Part shown: positions 8,934-17,963 of the stretch, in pieces
Numbering within the stretch: the first letter of the stretch is position 1
Layout of the letters: every line of letters starts with the position of its first letter
Source: Methylocaldum sp002005105
GTDB taxonomy: Bacteria; Pseudomonadota; Gammaproteobacteria; Methylococcales; Methylococcaceae
Direction of reading: 5' to 3'
NCBI RefSeq assembly: GCF_051027545.1
Contig: NZ_CP194902.1
Location: 3,100,001 to 3,164,000, forward strand
Length of the DNA stretch: 64,000 bases
Made by a program: the position numbers and the translations under genes
The notes under the pieces: generated by a model
The model's database searches: none
What the model was told of the DNA's origin: nothing
What the model saw: only the letters and a program-made list of their open reading frames with translations

Positions 8934-10901
8934 ATGCTGCGCGTCTTGAAATGGATCGCTATCGGAATCGGTGCCCTGATCGGGATTCTGATTCTTACCA
9001 TCGTTCTCGTCATAGCCTTCTTCGACCTGAACAGGCTTCGCGAGCCGCTATCCACGGCGGTCAGCAAGTCCCTGGGCCGCGAATTCGCGATCAATGGCGA
9101 CCTGAGCGCCGACTGGTCGTGGACGCCGCGCTTCACGATCAACGACGTGGAACTGGCCAATGCGCCCTGGGGAAGCGAACCGGAGATGTTCACCCTCGAC
9201 CGGCTGGCGTTCGCCGTCCGAATTCCGGAACTCTTCAAAGGGCGCATCGTGCTTCCGGAAGTCCGCGTCTCGAAACCCCACATATTGCTCGAACGGAATC
9301 CCGAGGGAATGGCTAATTGGGAGTTCGGCGACAAAAAAGAGAAGCGGGAACCGGCCGGAGCCCCCGTTAGCGAAAGATGGGTTCCGAAGATCGACAGCCT
9401 CGCCATCGACGACGGCCGCTTGTTGTTTCGCGATCCGACCACGGATACCCGCTTGGACATGAACGTTTCGACGGTGGTCGGCGAGTCGGACGAGCAGGCG
9501 GTCGAACTGAGCGGCCAGGGCCGATTGCAGCAGGAACAATTCACGCTGAAGGTCAGAGGCGGTTCGGTGCTGGATCTTTGGCAAGAAGATCAGCCTTTCC
9601 CGGTTAACGTCGAAGTCGAGTACGGCAAAACCGAGGCCAAGGTATCGGGCACGATAGCCGAACCCTTGGAGCTTCAGGGCCCCGATTTGCAGTTCGAGGC
9701 GAAAGGGCCGGATCTCGCGGCGCTCGCCTCCATAGCGCCCATGTGGATACCGGAAACGCCGCCGTATCGGTTCAGCGGAAAGATTAACCGTGAGGGCGAA
9801 CGCTGGCTGTTGAAGGGGTTCGAGGGCAGTCTCGGCAACAGCGATCTCACCGGCGACCTGATGTTCACGATGCGGGACGAGCGGCCCTACCTGCAAGGCG
9901 ACGTGGTTTCCCGCAAACTCGACTTCAAGGATTTCGTGGGCGTCTTCGGTGCCGATCCGACGCCGTCCCCGGAGGAACCGGAGCGCCCGAGACTGCTTCC
10001 CGACAAGCCGTATCCCGTGGAGGGCTTGCGCGCCGCCGACGGGGACGTGCGCTTCCAAAGCAGCAATATCGTGACCCCCTGGATGCCGGTGGACGATGTG
10101 TCCGTGCATGTCAAAATGGATCAAGGCATGCTGACGATCCAACCGGTAAAGCTTACCGTGGGCTTCGGGGCGATCGAATCCAATGTGACTCTGAACGCAC
10201 GCGGCGACAAATTACAGACCGAAGTCAAAGGAAAAATCGACAAGGTGCCGTTCAAGCGGCTGGTGGCCGGAACCCCGTTCGAAGAAGAAACCGCCGGCAC
10301 CTTTTTCGGCCGCGTGAATCTGACCACCGCCGGCAACTCGGTGGCGGAGATGGCCGCTCACGCGGACGGCGGCATAACCATCCTGATGGAACAGGGCCGC
10401 ATCAGCAACCTGATGATGGAACTGTTCGGTATCGACTTCGCGGAGAGTCTCCAGAAACTCATCGGCACGGATCCGAGCATTCCGGTCCGCTGCACCATCG
10501 CCGACTTCATCGTCAGCGACGGCGTGGTGAAGACTCAGTTGTTCCTGATGGATACCACCGATACCAATGTGCTGATGGAAGGCCAGGTGAATCTGGCCAC
10601 CGAGGCCCTGGATCTCCGCCTGACCGCCCATCCCAAGGACTTCAGCCCGTTCAGCGCGCGAAATCCGATCAAGATCGAAGGAAACCTGAAAAAGCCGCGC
10701 CCCTATCCCGAGCCTGCGCCCCTGATCGCCCGCGGCGCAGCTTCCGTAGCGCTGGGAGCGCTCCTGACTCCGGCGGCAGCATTGATTCCCTGGATCGAAC
10801 TCGGCTTGGCCGAGGACAGTGCGTGCCACGCACTGGTCGATGCCGCCACATCCAAAGAGAAAATTCCGGAAAAAGAGCGGGAACGACAAGAACGGCACTA
10901 A
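8934..10901 (+). CDS. AsmA family protein
   Basis: A 655-residue envelope protein with an N-terminal membrane helix (residues about 7-30) and a long periplasmic beta-rich body typical of the AsmA/DUF748 bridge-like lipid transport group (LSADWSWTPRFTINDVELAN, LSGQGRLQQEQFTLKVRGGS). The C-terminal AsmA_2-like part includes VNLATEALDLRLTAHPKDFSPF. ATG 8934 is preceded by TGGGAAAG; a TTG at 8922 would extend it by 4 residues. Role inferred from family: maintenance of the outer membrane, probably phospholipid movement. It stands alone. Confidence 0.85.
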   Translation: MLRVLKWIAIGIGALIGILILTIVLVIAFFDLNRLREPLSTAVSKSLGREFAINGDLSADWSWTPRFTINDVELANAPWGSEPEMFTLDRLAFAVRIPELFKGRIVLPEVRVSKPHILLERNPEGMANWEFGDKKEKREPAGAPVSERWVPKIDSLAIDDGRLLFRDPTTDTRLDMNVSTVVGESDEQAVELSGQGRLQQEQFTLKVRGGSVLDLWQEDQPFPVNVEVEYGKTEAKVSGTIAEPLELQGPDLQFEAKGPDLAALASIAPMWIPETPPYRFSGKINREGERWLLKGFEGSLGNSDLTGDLMFTMRDERPYLQGDVVSRKLDFKDFVGVFGADPTPSPEEPERPRLLPDKPYPVEGLRAADGDVRFQSSNIVTPWMPVDDVSVHVKMDQGMLTIQPVKLTVGFGAIESNVTLNARGDKLQTEVKGKIDKVPFKRLVAGTPFEEETAGTFFGRVNLTTAGNSVAEMAAHADGGITILMEQGRISNLMMELFGIDFAESLQKLIGTDPSIPVRCTIADFIVSDGVVKTQLFLMDTTDTNVLMEGQVNLATEALDLRLTAHPKDFSPFSARNPIKIEGNLKKPRPYPEPAPLIARGAASVALGALLTPAAALIPWIELGLAEDSACHALVDAATSKEKIPEKERERQERH

Positions 10902-11231
10902 ACCGGGTCCATGTCTTTGAAAAGAGACGGGGCGCCACATTCCGGAATTTATCGGGCCGGACGTCTCGAGTTGTGCGCTGAGTCTCAACCTGCTTGCAAT
11001 TGACGGGGATACTTTGGCGGCGTAGATTCGCGGCGGATATGGCGTTTTCGCTTACCGACGACGGCTTACGCGGCAACGCGCCATCTACTGGACGTTAGGT
11101 CGTGTCGGTCCGATGAGAAAACCGACAGGGATCCGGTGCTCGGCCGGCGTTTTGAATCCCCCTCGATCCCTCTTTCATAATGGGGGGGAGGCAAGCGTCA
11201 TTCCCCCCTTTGCAAAAGGGGCCAGGGGGGC
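10902..11231. other. Intergenic, G/C-tract repeat near right end
   Basis: No gene seen. Bases 11158-11230 carry C-runs and G-runs (CCCCCTTTGCAAAAGGGGCC type) that form a palindromic intergenic repeat. Its last 12 bases, GGGCCAGGGGGG, recur at 11719-11730, on the far side of the inserted element described next. Confidence 0.6.
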
Positions 11232-11718
11232 AATGCTGTTAAGTTAAGGCGAATGACGTCACCCTGGCAGGGAAGGGTGGCTTCGGTGCTCCAATCGCAA
11301 ACGGTCATCCCAGGAGCGCTGGGATGACCCTTCCAATCGCAAACGGTCATCCCAGGAGCGCTGGGATGACCCTTCCAATCGCAAACGGTCGCTTTAGTCG
11401 CGACCCTTCCAATCGCAAACGGCCTGGCCGGGAGCGCCGGCCACGCCCTTCCCGAAGACACCGTTTGCGATTGGAATGCCGGGGTCCAGAAGCCATGGAT
11501 GGCAGAGGCGTGTCATTTCCCTGTGTCCTGGATTCATGCCGCACAGTCCCTGTGCGGCACCCTACGGACGCTTCGCGTGCAAATCGGCCATCCTGCCGAT
11601 TTGTCCGGCACAAATTTGCCAGGAGCAAATTTGGACGTGCGGAGCACGGTCCGTAGGACGAACCCCAGGGATGGGGTGAGCAATCCCTGCCGGAATGACG
11701 AGTTAACTTAACAGCATT
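11232..11718. mobile_element. Small inverted-repeat element with 12-bp flanking duplication
   Basis: The ends are perfect 16-bp inverted repeats (AATGCTGTTAAGTTAA at 11232-11247, TTAACTTAACAGCATT at 11703-11718). GGGCCAGGGGGG flanks both sides (11219-11230 and 11719-11730), apart from one extra C at 11231. The 487-bp interior has no transposase. It holds five CCAATCGCAAACGG hairpin units and, near 11600-11640, CAAATTTG palindromes. This is the structure of a non-autonomous (MITE-like) insertion into a pre-existing G-rich repeat. Confidence 0.75.
11291..11474. repeat. Array of CCAATCGCAAACGG hairpin units
   Basis: CCAATCGCAAACGG occurs at 11291, 11333, 11375 and 11409 in direct orientation and at 11461-11474 inverted. 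Each copy is followed by a short palindrome: GGTCATCCCAG-GAGCG with its complement twice, a GGTCGC/GCGACC hairpin, then a GGCC-rich one. Spacing is 42, 42 and 34 bases. Further copies occur in this window at 14344, 21808, 21842, 55734-55989, 56160, 56202 and 56351. Confidence 0.9.
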
Positions 11719-11887
11719 GGGCCAGGGGGGATTGCGTTCATCTCTCCCGTCGCGGTGTCCGTACCATCGGGATGAAAATGCGCTGGGCCCAAGATAACTC
11801 AATTACCCGCCTCTCAAAGTCGCGACTCATGGGCAGGGACAACCGAGAGATCACGGCCTGCCGTGCTCGATAAATAGGTGTGTCATT

Positions 11888-12431
11888 ATGAGTTTAAGAA
11901 TCTTTCGGCCATCTCGCTTGCTGGCACCTTATGTTACGGCGATTTGGGACTATGACGATTTAATGGGTGCTGACAACTCGGCGCTGACGATCTTGCCGGA
12001 TACCGCAACCTATTTATGTTTTTTGTATGCCGATTTATTGACCACGGCGCACAAGGACCGAATTTATACAACCCGTAGCGGACTCGCCGGTTTTCAAAGT
12101 TTTCGCAGTGATCTTGGGTCTTTTGGAAAAGTATCCGGGGTTTCGGCGCGCCTTACCCCATGGGGGTTAAATGTTTTTTGTCGCGGCATAGTGAGAGATT
12201 GCGCCGAAAGGCGGGTGGACTGTAGAGATATTTTCCCCAAATATTCGATAGAAGAAATCGAGGATAACTTGTCTCTTAAGAGGAGCGCTAGCGAGCGCGT
12301 CCAATGTGTCGAGCATTTCTTGCTTTCGATTTTGAATCGGGACAATGAGGATTTGCTGATTCAAACAGCGTGCAAGGAGTTGGATAAGTCAAACGGAAAT
12401 CATCCCATTTCGAAGCTCGCCCGAACTTTAG
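11888..12431 (+). pseudogene. AraC-family regulator, N-terminal part (split by IS1380 element)
   Basis: Encodes the N-terminal sensor domain (DUF6597-like; PSRLLAPYVTAIWDY, GVSARLTPWGLNVFCRG) of an AraC-type transcription factor. After residue 180 the reading frame runs into the IS at 12432 and stops at once (12436). If the IS and one TTAG copy are removed, the frame joins exactly to the HTH part at 14004, giving a 275-residue regulator with SKLARTLGLTERTLERRF across the junction. The gene is less GC-rich than its neighbours, which may indicate acquisition. Confidence 0.9.
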
Positions 12432-14003
12432 CCTGAATATTTCATCAGGACCTCAGTGAAGGTAGGAGGCCGGTCGCGTTCTGGGTTCGGGACCAGAAAA
12501 AGGCGTGTTGAGTGCTCGTTTGGGGTGAAAGTCTGAATTTCAGGCAAACGTCCCCCTTACCCCCAGAGAATCAACGTGCCGGGGAACCCACTCGGCCCGG
12601 CTCAGCCGGGGGCAAAGCGCTCGGCGATGTGCCAGAACAGCGCCTGCCAGGGGTAAGCATTCGGCAACAGGAAGCGAATGCGACGGGTATTTCGAAGGAT
12701 CACGCCACCGATTTTGAGGAGCTTGCCCCTGAGAGTGGAACACTGCGCCCGAGCGAGTTCGGTACCGGCGAGGCCGAGGCGACGAAGGGCTTCCAACAAG
12801 AGGTAGCCGAGCGAGGCGAGCAGCAGCCGGAATTGGTTGGCCCACCAGACGTGACAACTGGTGCGGTCCGCGAACAAGCCGAGTTGCTGTTCCTTGATCC
12901 GGTTTTCCATGTCGCCCCGCGCACAATAGACGTCTTCGTACAGCGCTTGGGAGTCGCCCGCCAGGTTGGTGACCAGGAACCTTGGATTTTCGCCTTGGGG
13001 TCCATGCTCGGCTTTGAGGATCACCTGGCGGGGGTGTTTCCAGGTGCCGGCGGTATAGGCAAACTCACCGAAGACCCGCTGTTTTTCCGAGGTGGCGGCA
13101 AATTGGGTTTGCGCTGCCTGGCGCCAAGGCGCCGCAAGCTTCAAAAGGCGGTTGTTCTTGGCCAGGCCCACGAGATAACCGACGCCGTGGCGTTCGCACC
13201 AGGCCAGAATCCGCCGTCGGCAGAAGCCCGAATCGGCCCGGAAGATGATTTTCACCTCGGGCCAGACGGCACGCAGCCGTTGCACCAGAGCTTTCAGGAT
13301 CGCCCCGGCGTGCTTGGCCGCGTCGATCTTCGAGGGCCTGAGATAGCTGACCAACAACTGATCGCCGCAAAAGACGTAAAGCGGCAGGAAGCAATAGTGG
13401 TCATAGTAGCCATGGAAGAACCGGCCTTCCTGATGCCCATGGACCGGATCATCGGTCGCGTCGAAATCCAGGATGAGCTGATCCGGCGGCGTCGGAAATG
13501 AAGCGATGAACTGCTCGACAAACACCTCATGGATCGCCAGGGCCGCCGCCCGATCCATCCGGTTTTCCAAGCGGCACAAGGTGGGGCTGGAGGCACCGGG
13601 CGACAGCCGTTCACAGGCCGTCTGCAACGCCAGGTCATGGCGCCAGGTGTCGTGATCGTTGAGGTCTTCATAGCCTTGGCACAGGCCATAAACCCGCTGT
13701 CGCAGCAGGTGGAGCACGGCGTGGGCACACCGGCTGGGATCACGCGGGTCCTTCAAGCGTTGGGCCACGCTGTCCAGCAAACCCAGCTTGCGATCGACCT
13801 GCCGCAACAGCAGCACTCCGGCATCGCTGGTCACAGCGCCCCCGTCGAAGGCCACATCGATGCGGCGGCGTGCCACGGGCGCAAACAGCTCGATTTGTCC
13901 GGTACAATGTGTCACGGCGGAATCTCCTCACAAATTCGATGTCAGCAGTTGAATTTTAAGGGCTTTTCGATTCCGCCACCCCTCCTTTCATGAAATATCC
14001 AGG
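12432..14003. mobile_element. IS1380-family insertion sequence
   Basis: A 1572-bp element with imperfect terminal inverted repeats: CCTGAATATTTCAT at the left end, and CCTGGATATTTCAT when the right end is read inward. It is flanked by a 4-bp duplication TTAG (12428-12431 and 14004-14007). It carries a single intact transposase on the minus strand and interrupts an AraC-type regulator. The intact ends and perfect duplication point to a recent insertion. Confidence 0.93.
12602..13915 (-). CDS. IS1380-family transposase
   Basis: 437 residues, full length for the family, with a DDE catalytic fold: DQLILDFDATDDPVHGHQEG, VKIIFRADSGFC and YCARGDMENRIKEQQLGL. The GTG start at 13915 follows a GAGGAG ribosome site. 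It lies entirely inside the IS bounded at 12432 and 14003. Confidence 0.95.
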   Translation of the reverse strand: MTHCTGQIELFAPVARRRIDVAFDGGAVTSDAGVLLLRQVDRKLGLLDSVAQRLKDPRDPSRCAHAVLHLLRQRVYGLCQGYEDLNDHDTWRHDLALQTACERLSPGASSPTLCRLENRMDRAAALAIHEVFVEQFIASFPTPPDQLILDFDATDDPVHGHQEGRFFHGYYDHYCFLPLYVFCGDQLLVSYLRPSKIDAAKHAGAILKALVQRLRAVWPEVKIIFRADSGFCRRRILAWCERHGVGYLVGLAKNNRLLKLAAPWRQAAQTQFAATSEKQRVFGEFAYTAGTWKHPRQVILKAEHGPQGENPRFLVTNLAGDSQALYEDVYCARGDMENRIKEQQLGLFADRTSCHVWWANQFRLLLASLGYLLLEALRRLGLAGTELARAQCSTLRGKLLKIGGVILRNTRRIRFLLPNAYPWQALFWHIAERFAPG

Positions 14004-14291
14004 TTAGGCTTGACCGAACGCACGCTCGAACGGCGGTTCCAGTTTCATGTCGGCGCTACGCCCAAGAAATATGCTCGTATCGTCCGTTTGCGGAACGCGC
14101 TTTTCCAGCGCCGAATGCTTTCAAATTGGGCGGATGCGGCATATGCAGCAGGTTACTACGATCAGAGCCACATGATTCGCGATTTCCATGAGCTTTACGG
14201 GATGTCGCCGGAATCCATCCATCCTCGATTGGAAGCTTCCAAAACCATACAGTTTTCCGGATTATTGAATCTACATGGAGCCGGACGCTAG
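14004..14291 (+). pseudogene. AraC-family regulator, C-terminal HTH part
   Basis: The 95 codons from the second TTAG copy give the double helix-turn-helix domain (TERTLERRFQFHVGATPKKYARIVRLRNAL, AYAAGYYDQSHMIRDFHELYGMSPE). It has no start of its own apart from a TTG at 14010. The stop TAG (14289-14291) coincides with the end of the TA-flanked miniature element at 14289, so that element may also have altered the 3' end. Confidence 0.9.
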
Positions 14292-14526
14292 AGCATTTTC
14301 ATATCTGCTGTACGGGCACTCACGAGTAGGTCGGGAATCCTTCCCAATCGCAAACGGCGTCTTCGGGAGCGCCGAAGCCCCCCTTCCCGACGCCACGTCC
14401 CGGCGAGCGTCTTCGTCGGCAAAGGATTGCCGACCTACGAATACTTGAATCCATTCACCCGAGCCGAAGGCGCCAACGACGTCCGCCAAGCCGGTTTTGC
14501 CGTACGAGCGCGATGAAAACGCTCTA
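14289..14526. mobile_element. TA-flanked miniature element, copy 1
   Basis: 238 bp bounded by TAGAGCATTTTCAT (14289-14302) and its near complement ATGAAAACGCTCTA (14513-14526), consistent with TA target duplication. Inside are one CCAATCGCAAACGG hairpin (14344) and the GTAGGTCGG palindrome arms (14326 and 14415-14438). No coding capacity. A longer copy lies at 55785-56148 with the same ends and the same right-hand interior. Confidence 0.8.
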
Positions 14527-14798
14527 AGGGTGATTGTTTTATCGCTCGAAGAACCCTCTTGGCCATTTCTCGCGCCTCTATATTTCTCTCCGTTTCACGC
14601 TCGGCCACGCTGTTTAGGACTGTGCCGCTTCCGCTTGTCGGTTTTTTCCAATACGAACGATAGATCGTGTTGCTACAGTACGCCGCACGGGCCGCCAAAA
14701 GGTTCGTTGTAGATTGAAGTCGTTGTAGATCGATAGAACGGTGCGGCATTGTCACAAAGGTGTTCATTCGATCGCGAAAACTGGTTAAGGAGATGTCG

Positions 14799-15224
14799 AT
14801 GTTTACTAAACAACCGATTACGAAAAAGCTAAATGTCCCCGCCGATATGGTTTGGGGAGCGATCCGAAAAATAGGAAGACTCGACGTTTGGTTTCCGTTC
14901 ATCGAAACGTGCAGAGTAGAGGGTGATGGAAAGGGCGCATTGCGATATATGACCGTAGCAGGCGGCGGCGAGATAAAAGACACTATTGAAGAAATCGACG
15001 ACATAAACATGCGATTGATATATCTTCGGCCGATATCTCCATTTCCCGTAACCTATTACAAAGGGACGGTCGAAGTCTTTAAGTCTTATGATGGCTTGGG
15101 CGTTGTAGTGTGGACTATCGATTTCGAATCGCAGCCCGAAGATGCCGCATCGGTGGCCGAGCTAGTGCGCGGTGCTATCAGCGCAGGTATTGACGGCATG
15201 GAGAAAGACCTCCAGTCCGCATAG
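14799..15224 (+). CDS. SRPBCC family protein
   Basis: 141 residues with the START-like lipid-binding fold pattern: LNVPADMVWGAIRKIGRLDVWFP near the start, a series of beta strands, and a C-terminal helix (GAISAGIDGMEKDL). It is related to the polyketide cyclase/MxaD-type group; the ligand is unknown. ATG 14799 is 6 bases after AAGGAG; the ATG at 14793 lies on top of that site. It is moderately AT-rich compared with its neighbours. Confidence 0.75.
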   Translation: MFTKQPITKKLNVPADMVWGAIRKIGRLDVWFPFIETCRVEGDGKGALRYMTVAGGGEIKDTIEEIDDINMRLIYLRPISPFPVTYYKGTVEVFKSYDGLGVVVWTIDFESQPEDAASVAELVRGAISAGIDGMEKDLQSA

Positions 15225-15309
15225 AGCATCATCGAATGCAGCGGAGATTTCCCCAAGCACGACGACCGGTGAGCCACTCTTCGAACCAGCCTAATTGGAA
15301 ATTTGCCCG

Positions 15310-15798
15310 ATGAAGACAGAAACATCTTTGACATTACCCGCGCTCGACCCTTCCCGTGTTCCCGCCAGAACCGCCTCGACCTATCCGACGGAACGACTCC
15401 GTTCATTGACCGCCGGACGAAGCAAAAGGGCTCTCGGCGATGCGCTGGGCCTGCAGACCTTCGGCGTCAACCTGGTCACACTGGAGCCGGGCGCCGTGTC
15501 GGCGCTGCGGCATTGGCATACCCGGCAGGACGAGTTCATCTACGTTCTGGAGGGGGAATTGACCCTGGTAACCGAGCAAGGGGAGCAAATCCTAGTCCAC
15601 GGACTATGTGCCGGATTTCCGGGCGGCCAGCCGGACGGGCATCAGCTGATCAACCGCGGACAATCCGTCGCGGTCTATCTGGAAATCGGCGACCGGCTTC
15701 CGGGGGACCTTGCCAACTATCCCGACGAAGATTTGGAGGCGCGTGCGGTTCGCGGCTCTTATCGGTTCTTCCGCAAAGACGGTACGCCTTACGAGTGA
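15310..15798 (+). CDS. Cupin domain protein
   Basis: 162 residues with a single cupin barrel. Motif 1 is HWHTRQDEFIYVLEGELTL, which carries the metal-binding His, His and Glu, and motif 2 is near GHQLINRGQSVAVYLEIGDR. Its C-terminal FFRKDG and tolerance of DLANYPDEDL resemble small cupins found next to sugar or amino-acid enzymes; no substrate can be named. A GNAT gene starts 16 bases after its stop. Confidence 0.8.
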   Translation: MKTETSLTLPALDPSRVPARTASTYPTERLRSLTAGRSKRALGDALGLQTFGVNLVTLEPGAVSALRHWHTRQDEFIYVLEGELTLVTEQGEQILVHGLCAGFPGGQPDGHQLINRGQSVAVYLEIGDRLPGDLANYPDEDLEARAVRGSYRFFRKDGTPYE

Positions 15799-15817
15799 GG
15801 TTCCAGGCGAGCCATGA

Positions 15818-16285
15818 ATGGACATTCGAGCTGCCACTCCGGATGATGCGCGACGCATCAGCGCGCTCCTTCGCGATCTCGCCGGCAAGTACATCGCGCA
15901 CGAATTTTCCGAGGAAGGAGCCGGCCGCTTGCTCGAGTCGATGAGCGAGGTCGCGATCAGGAGCTACCTGGAGTCGGGTTACCGCTATCACCTTGCCGAG
16001 GAAAATGGCGAATTGGCCGGTGTGATCGCAATCAGGGACAATCGCCATCTCTATCATTTGTTCGTATCCGAACGTTTCCAGAGCAAGGGCGTGGCCAGAA
16101 GGCTCTGGGAAGTCGCCAAAGCCGCGAGTCTCAGTGCCGGAAATCCAGGTGTGTTTACCGTGAATTCGTCTCGTTATGCCGTCGCCGTATACGAAAAATT
16201 CGGATTCGTCAGGCAATCCGAAGCGGTCGACGTTTCGGGCGTGATTTGTATACCCATGAAACTGGAGTCGGTAATTCGTGAATAA
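15818..16285 (+). CDS. GNAT family N-acetyltransferase
   Basis: 155 residues with the GNAT order of motifs: MDIRAATPDDARRISALL at the start, LFVSERFQSKGVARRLWEVAK (the acetyl-CoA pyrophosphate loop, QSKGVA) at about 86-106, and NSSRYAVAVYEKFGF at about 112-130. An ATG at 15814 is out of frame. It overlaps hisC by 8 bases. The acceptor is unknown. Confidence 0.85.
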   Translation: MDIRAATPDDARRISALLRDLAGKYIAHEFSEEGAGRLLESMSEVAIRSYLESGYRYHLAEENGELAGVIAIRDNRHLYHLFVSERFQSKGVARRLWEVAKAASLSAGNPGVFTVNSSRYAVAVYEKFGFVRQSEAVDVSGVICIPMKLESVIRE

Positions 16286-17345
16286 ATTTTGGAGTCCCGC
16301 CATTCGGGATTTGACGCGTTATACGCCCGGCGAGCAGCCCAGGTTGAACGATCTCATCAAGCTCAACACCAACGAAAATCCGTATCCTCCTTCGCCCAAG
16401 GTGTTAGAAACCTTGCGTGGCGAGATGGGCGAAACGCTCCGGCTTTATCCCGATCCCGATGCCGATCGCCTGAAAGAGGCCATTGGCCGATTTTATGGCG
16501 TCGAGAAACATCAAATCTTCGTCGGCAACGGATCGGACGAGGTGCTGGCCCATGCCTTTCAAGCGCTGCTGAAGCACGACTTGCCCATTCTGTTTCCCGA
16601 TATCACCTACAGTTTTTATCCGGTCTACTGCGGTCTTTACGGCATCGAGCACACCTGCATTCCGCTGACCGAGCGCTTCGACATCCGGATCGACGATTAC
16701 CGGCGCCCGAACGGCGGGATCATCTTCCCGAACCCGAACGCGCCTACCGGCTGCCTGCTGCCGCTCGCCCATATCAAAGCGCTGCTCGAAAACAACACGG
16801 AATCGGTCGTGGTGATAGACGAGGCCTACATCGATTTCGGCGGCGAATCCGCCGTGGCGGCGGTCGAACGCTTCCCCAATCTGCTGGTGATACAAACGTT
16901 GTCCAAGTCGCGGTCCCTGGCCGGCCTGCGGGTAGGTTTCGCCATCGGAGACGCCGGTTTGATCGAGGCTTTGGAGCGCGTGAAGGGCAGCTTCAATTCC
17001 TATCCGCTGGATCGCTTGGCCATCGCCGGCGCGGTGGCGGCGTTCGAGGACCGGGACTATTTCGAGAGCACGCGGCTAGCCATCATCCGGAGCCGGAATC
17101 AGCTCGTTCGGGAGCTATCCGGATTGGGATTCGAGGTATTGCCGTCCGGCGCGAACTTCGTATTCGCCCGGCATCCCCATAGGGACGCAGCGGAGCTGGC
17201 TGCGCTGCTTCGGCAGCGGCATATTATCGTGCGGCACTTCAGGCAGCCGCGGATAGAGCAATTCCTGCGCATCACCGTCGGCACCGACGCTCAGTGCCGA
17301 GCGTTGGCGGAGGCGCTAGCGTCTATCTTGGAATCGCCGCGCTGA
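16278..17345 (+). CDS. hisC: Histidinol-phosphate aminotransferase
   Basis: PLP enzyme of 355 residues, fold-type I, that transaminates imidazole acetol-phosphate in histidine synthesis. Visible marks are KLNTNENPYPPSP near the N terminus, NPNAPTGC, VVIDEAYIDFGG and the PLP-lysine motif TLSKSRSLAGLRVGFAIG. GTG 16278 overlaps the GNAT gene. It lies outside a his operon, and some HisC paralogues act on aromatic amino acids, so the precise substrate is not certain. Confidence 0.9.
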   Translation: MNKFWSPAIRDLTRYTPGEQPRLNDLIKLNTNENPYPPSPKVLETLRGEMGETLRLYPDPDADRLKEAIGRFYGVEKHQIFVGNGSDEVLAHAFQALLKHDLPILFPDITYSFYPVYCGLYGIEHTCIPLTERFDIRIDDYRRPNGGIIFPNPNAPTGCLLPLAHIKALLENNTESVVVIDEAYIDFGGESAVAAVERFPNLLVIQTLSKSRSLAGLRVGFAIGDAGLIEALERVKGSFNSYPLDRLAIAGAVAAFEDRDYFESTRLAIIRSRNQLVRELSGLGFEVLPSGANFVFARHPHRDAAELAALLRQRHIIVRHFRQPRIEQFLRITVGTDAQCRALAEALASILESPR

Positions 17346-17503
17346 GTCGTTTCATACCGGCCACCGGCATAAAACGCGGGGATCTCTGGCGGAAGCAACG
17401 GCACACAACGGACCCGAACGCCTGCAACCGCGGCATCAAACCACATCGCTACGTTGGACCCATGGTCGATTTTGGGGTGATTACCGAATTCACCAGATTG
17501 TAG

Positions 17504-17764
17504 CTACGCTACCACGGGTTCGATGTCGCTCTCGGGTACCCGCAAAATGCCGCCGGAAGGAAATTCGATAAAACAGTCGTCGCTGTTGAAGCGCGAATAG
17601 CGTTTGACGATGGCGGGTTGACCGGGGAGGTAGGAGTCCTTGAAAAAGCGCGGTCGTTTGGGTTTATACAGTACTGCCGTACCGAGGGGAATTTTGGTGC
17701 TTGATTGTGACAATCGAGGATTCATAGCCGTGGAAGATTTATCCATTATACGCTCAAACCGCAT
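17504..17764 (-). CDS. Hypothetical small protein
   Basis: 86 residues, not recognised. The C-terminal half (TAVLYKPKRPRFFKDSYLPG, CFIEFPSGGILRVPESDIEPV) looks like a compact beta domain with a basic patch, suggesting a real gene. An internal ATG at 17746 is an alternative start. Neither start has a strong ribosome site. Confidence 0.5.
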   Translation of the reverse strand: MRFERIMDKSSTAMNPRLSQSSTKIPLGTAVLYKPKRPRFFKDSYLPGQPAIVKRYSRFNSDDCFIEFPSGGILRVPESDIEPVVA

Positions 17765-17963
17765 CGGAATGTCGACGACATCGAGCGGAACTGATCTCGA
17801 CGAGTGGTCGGTGTAAATCGATACCGAAACAGGTTCGGGTCGTGACTGAGGAAATCAAAGATAAGGTGCGACAAATTTACAGAGGACTCTATTCAAGCCT
17901 CCTTTGCGCGCCTTGTAAGCACGTAAAATTACCTACGAGCCGTCTTCGGGCAGACCCAACCGG

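Noticed and set aside
11291..11474. Possible CRISPR array
   Set aside because: The units are evenly spaced, but the sequences between the repeated 14-mers are themselves palindromes, two are identical, spacing changes from 42 to 34 and one copy is inverted. No cas gene is present.
11198..11802. Several open frames of 66-151 codons in the repeat region
   Set aside because: They are translations of the hairpin repeats and show repeated peptide units only for that reason.
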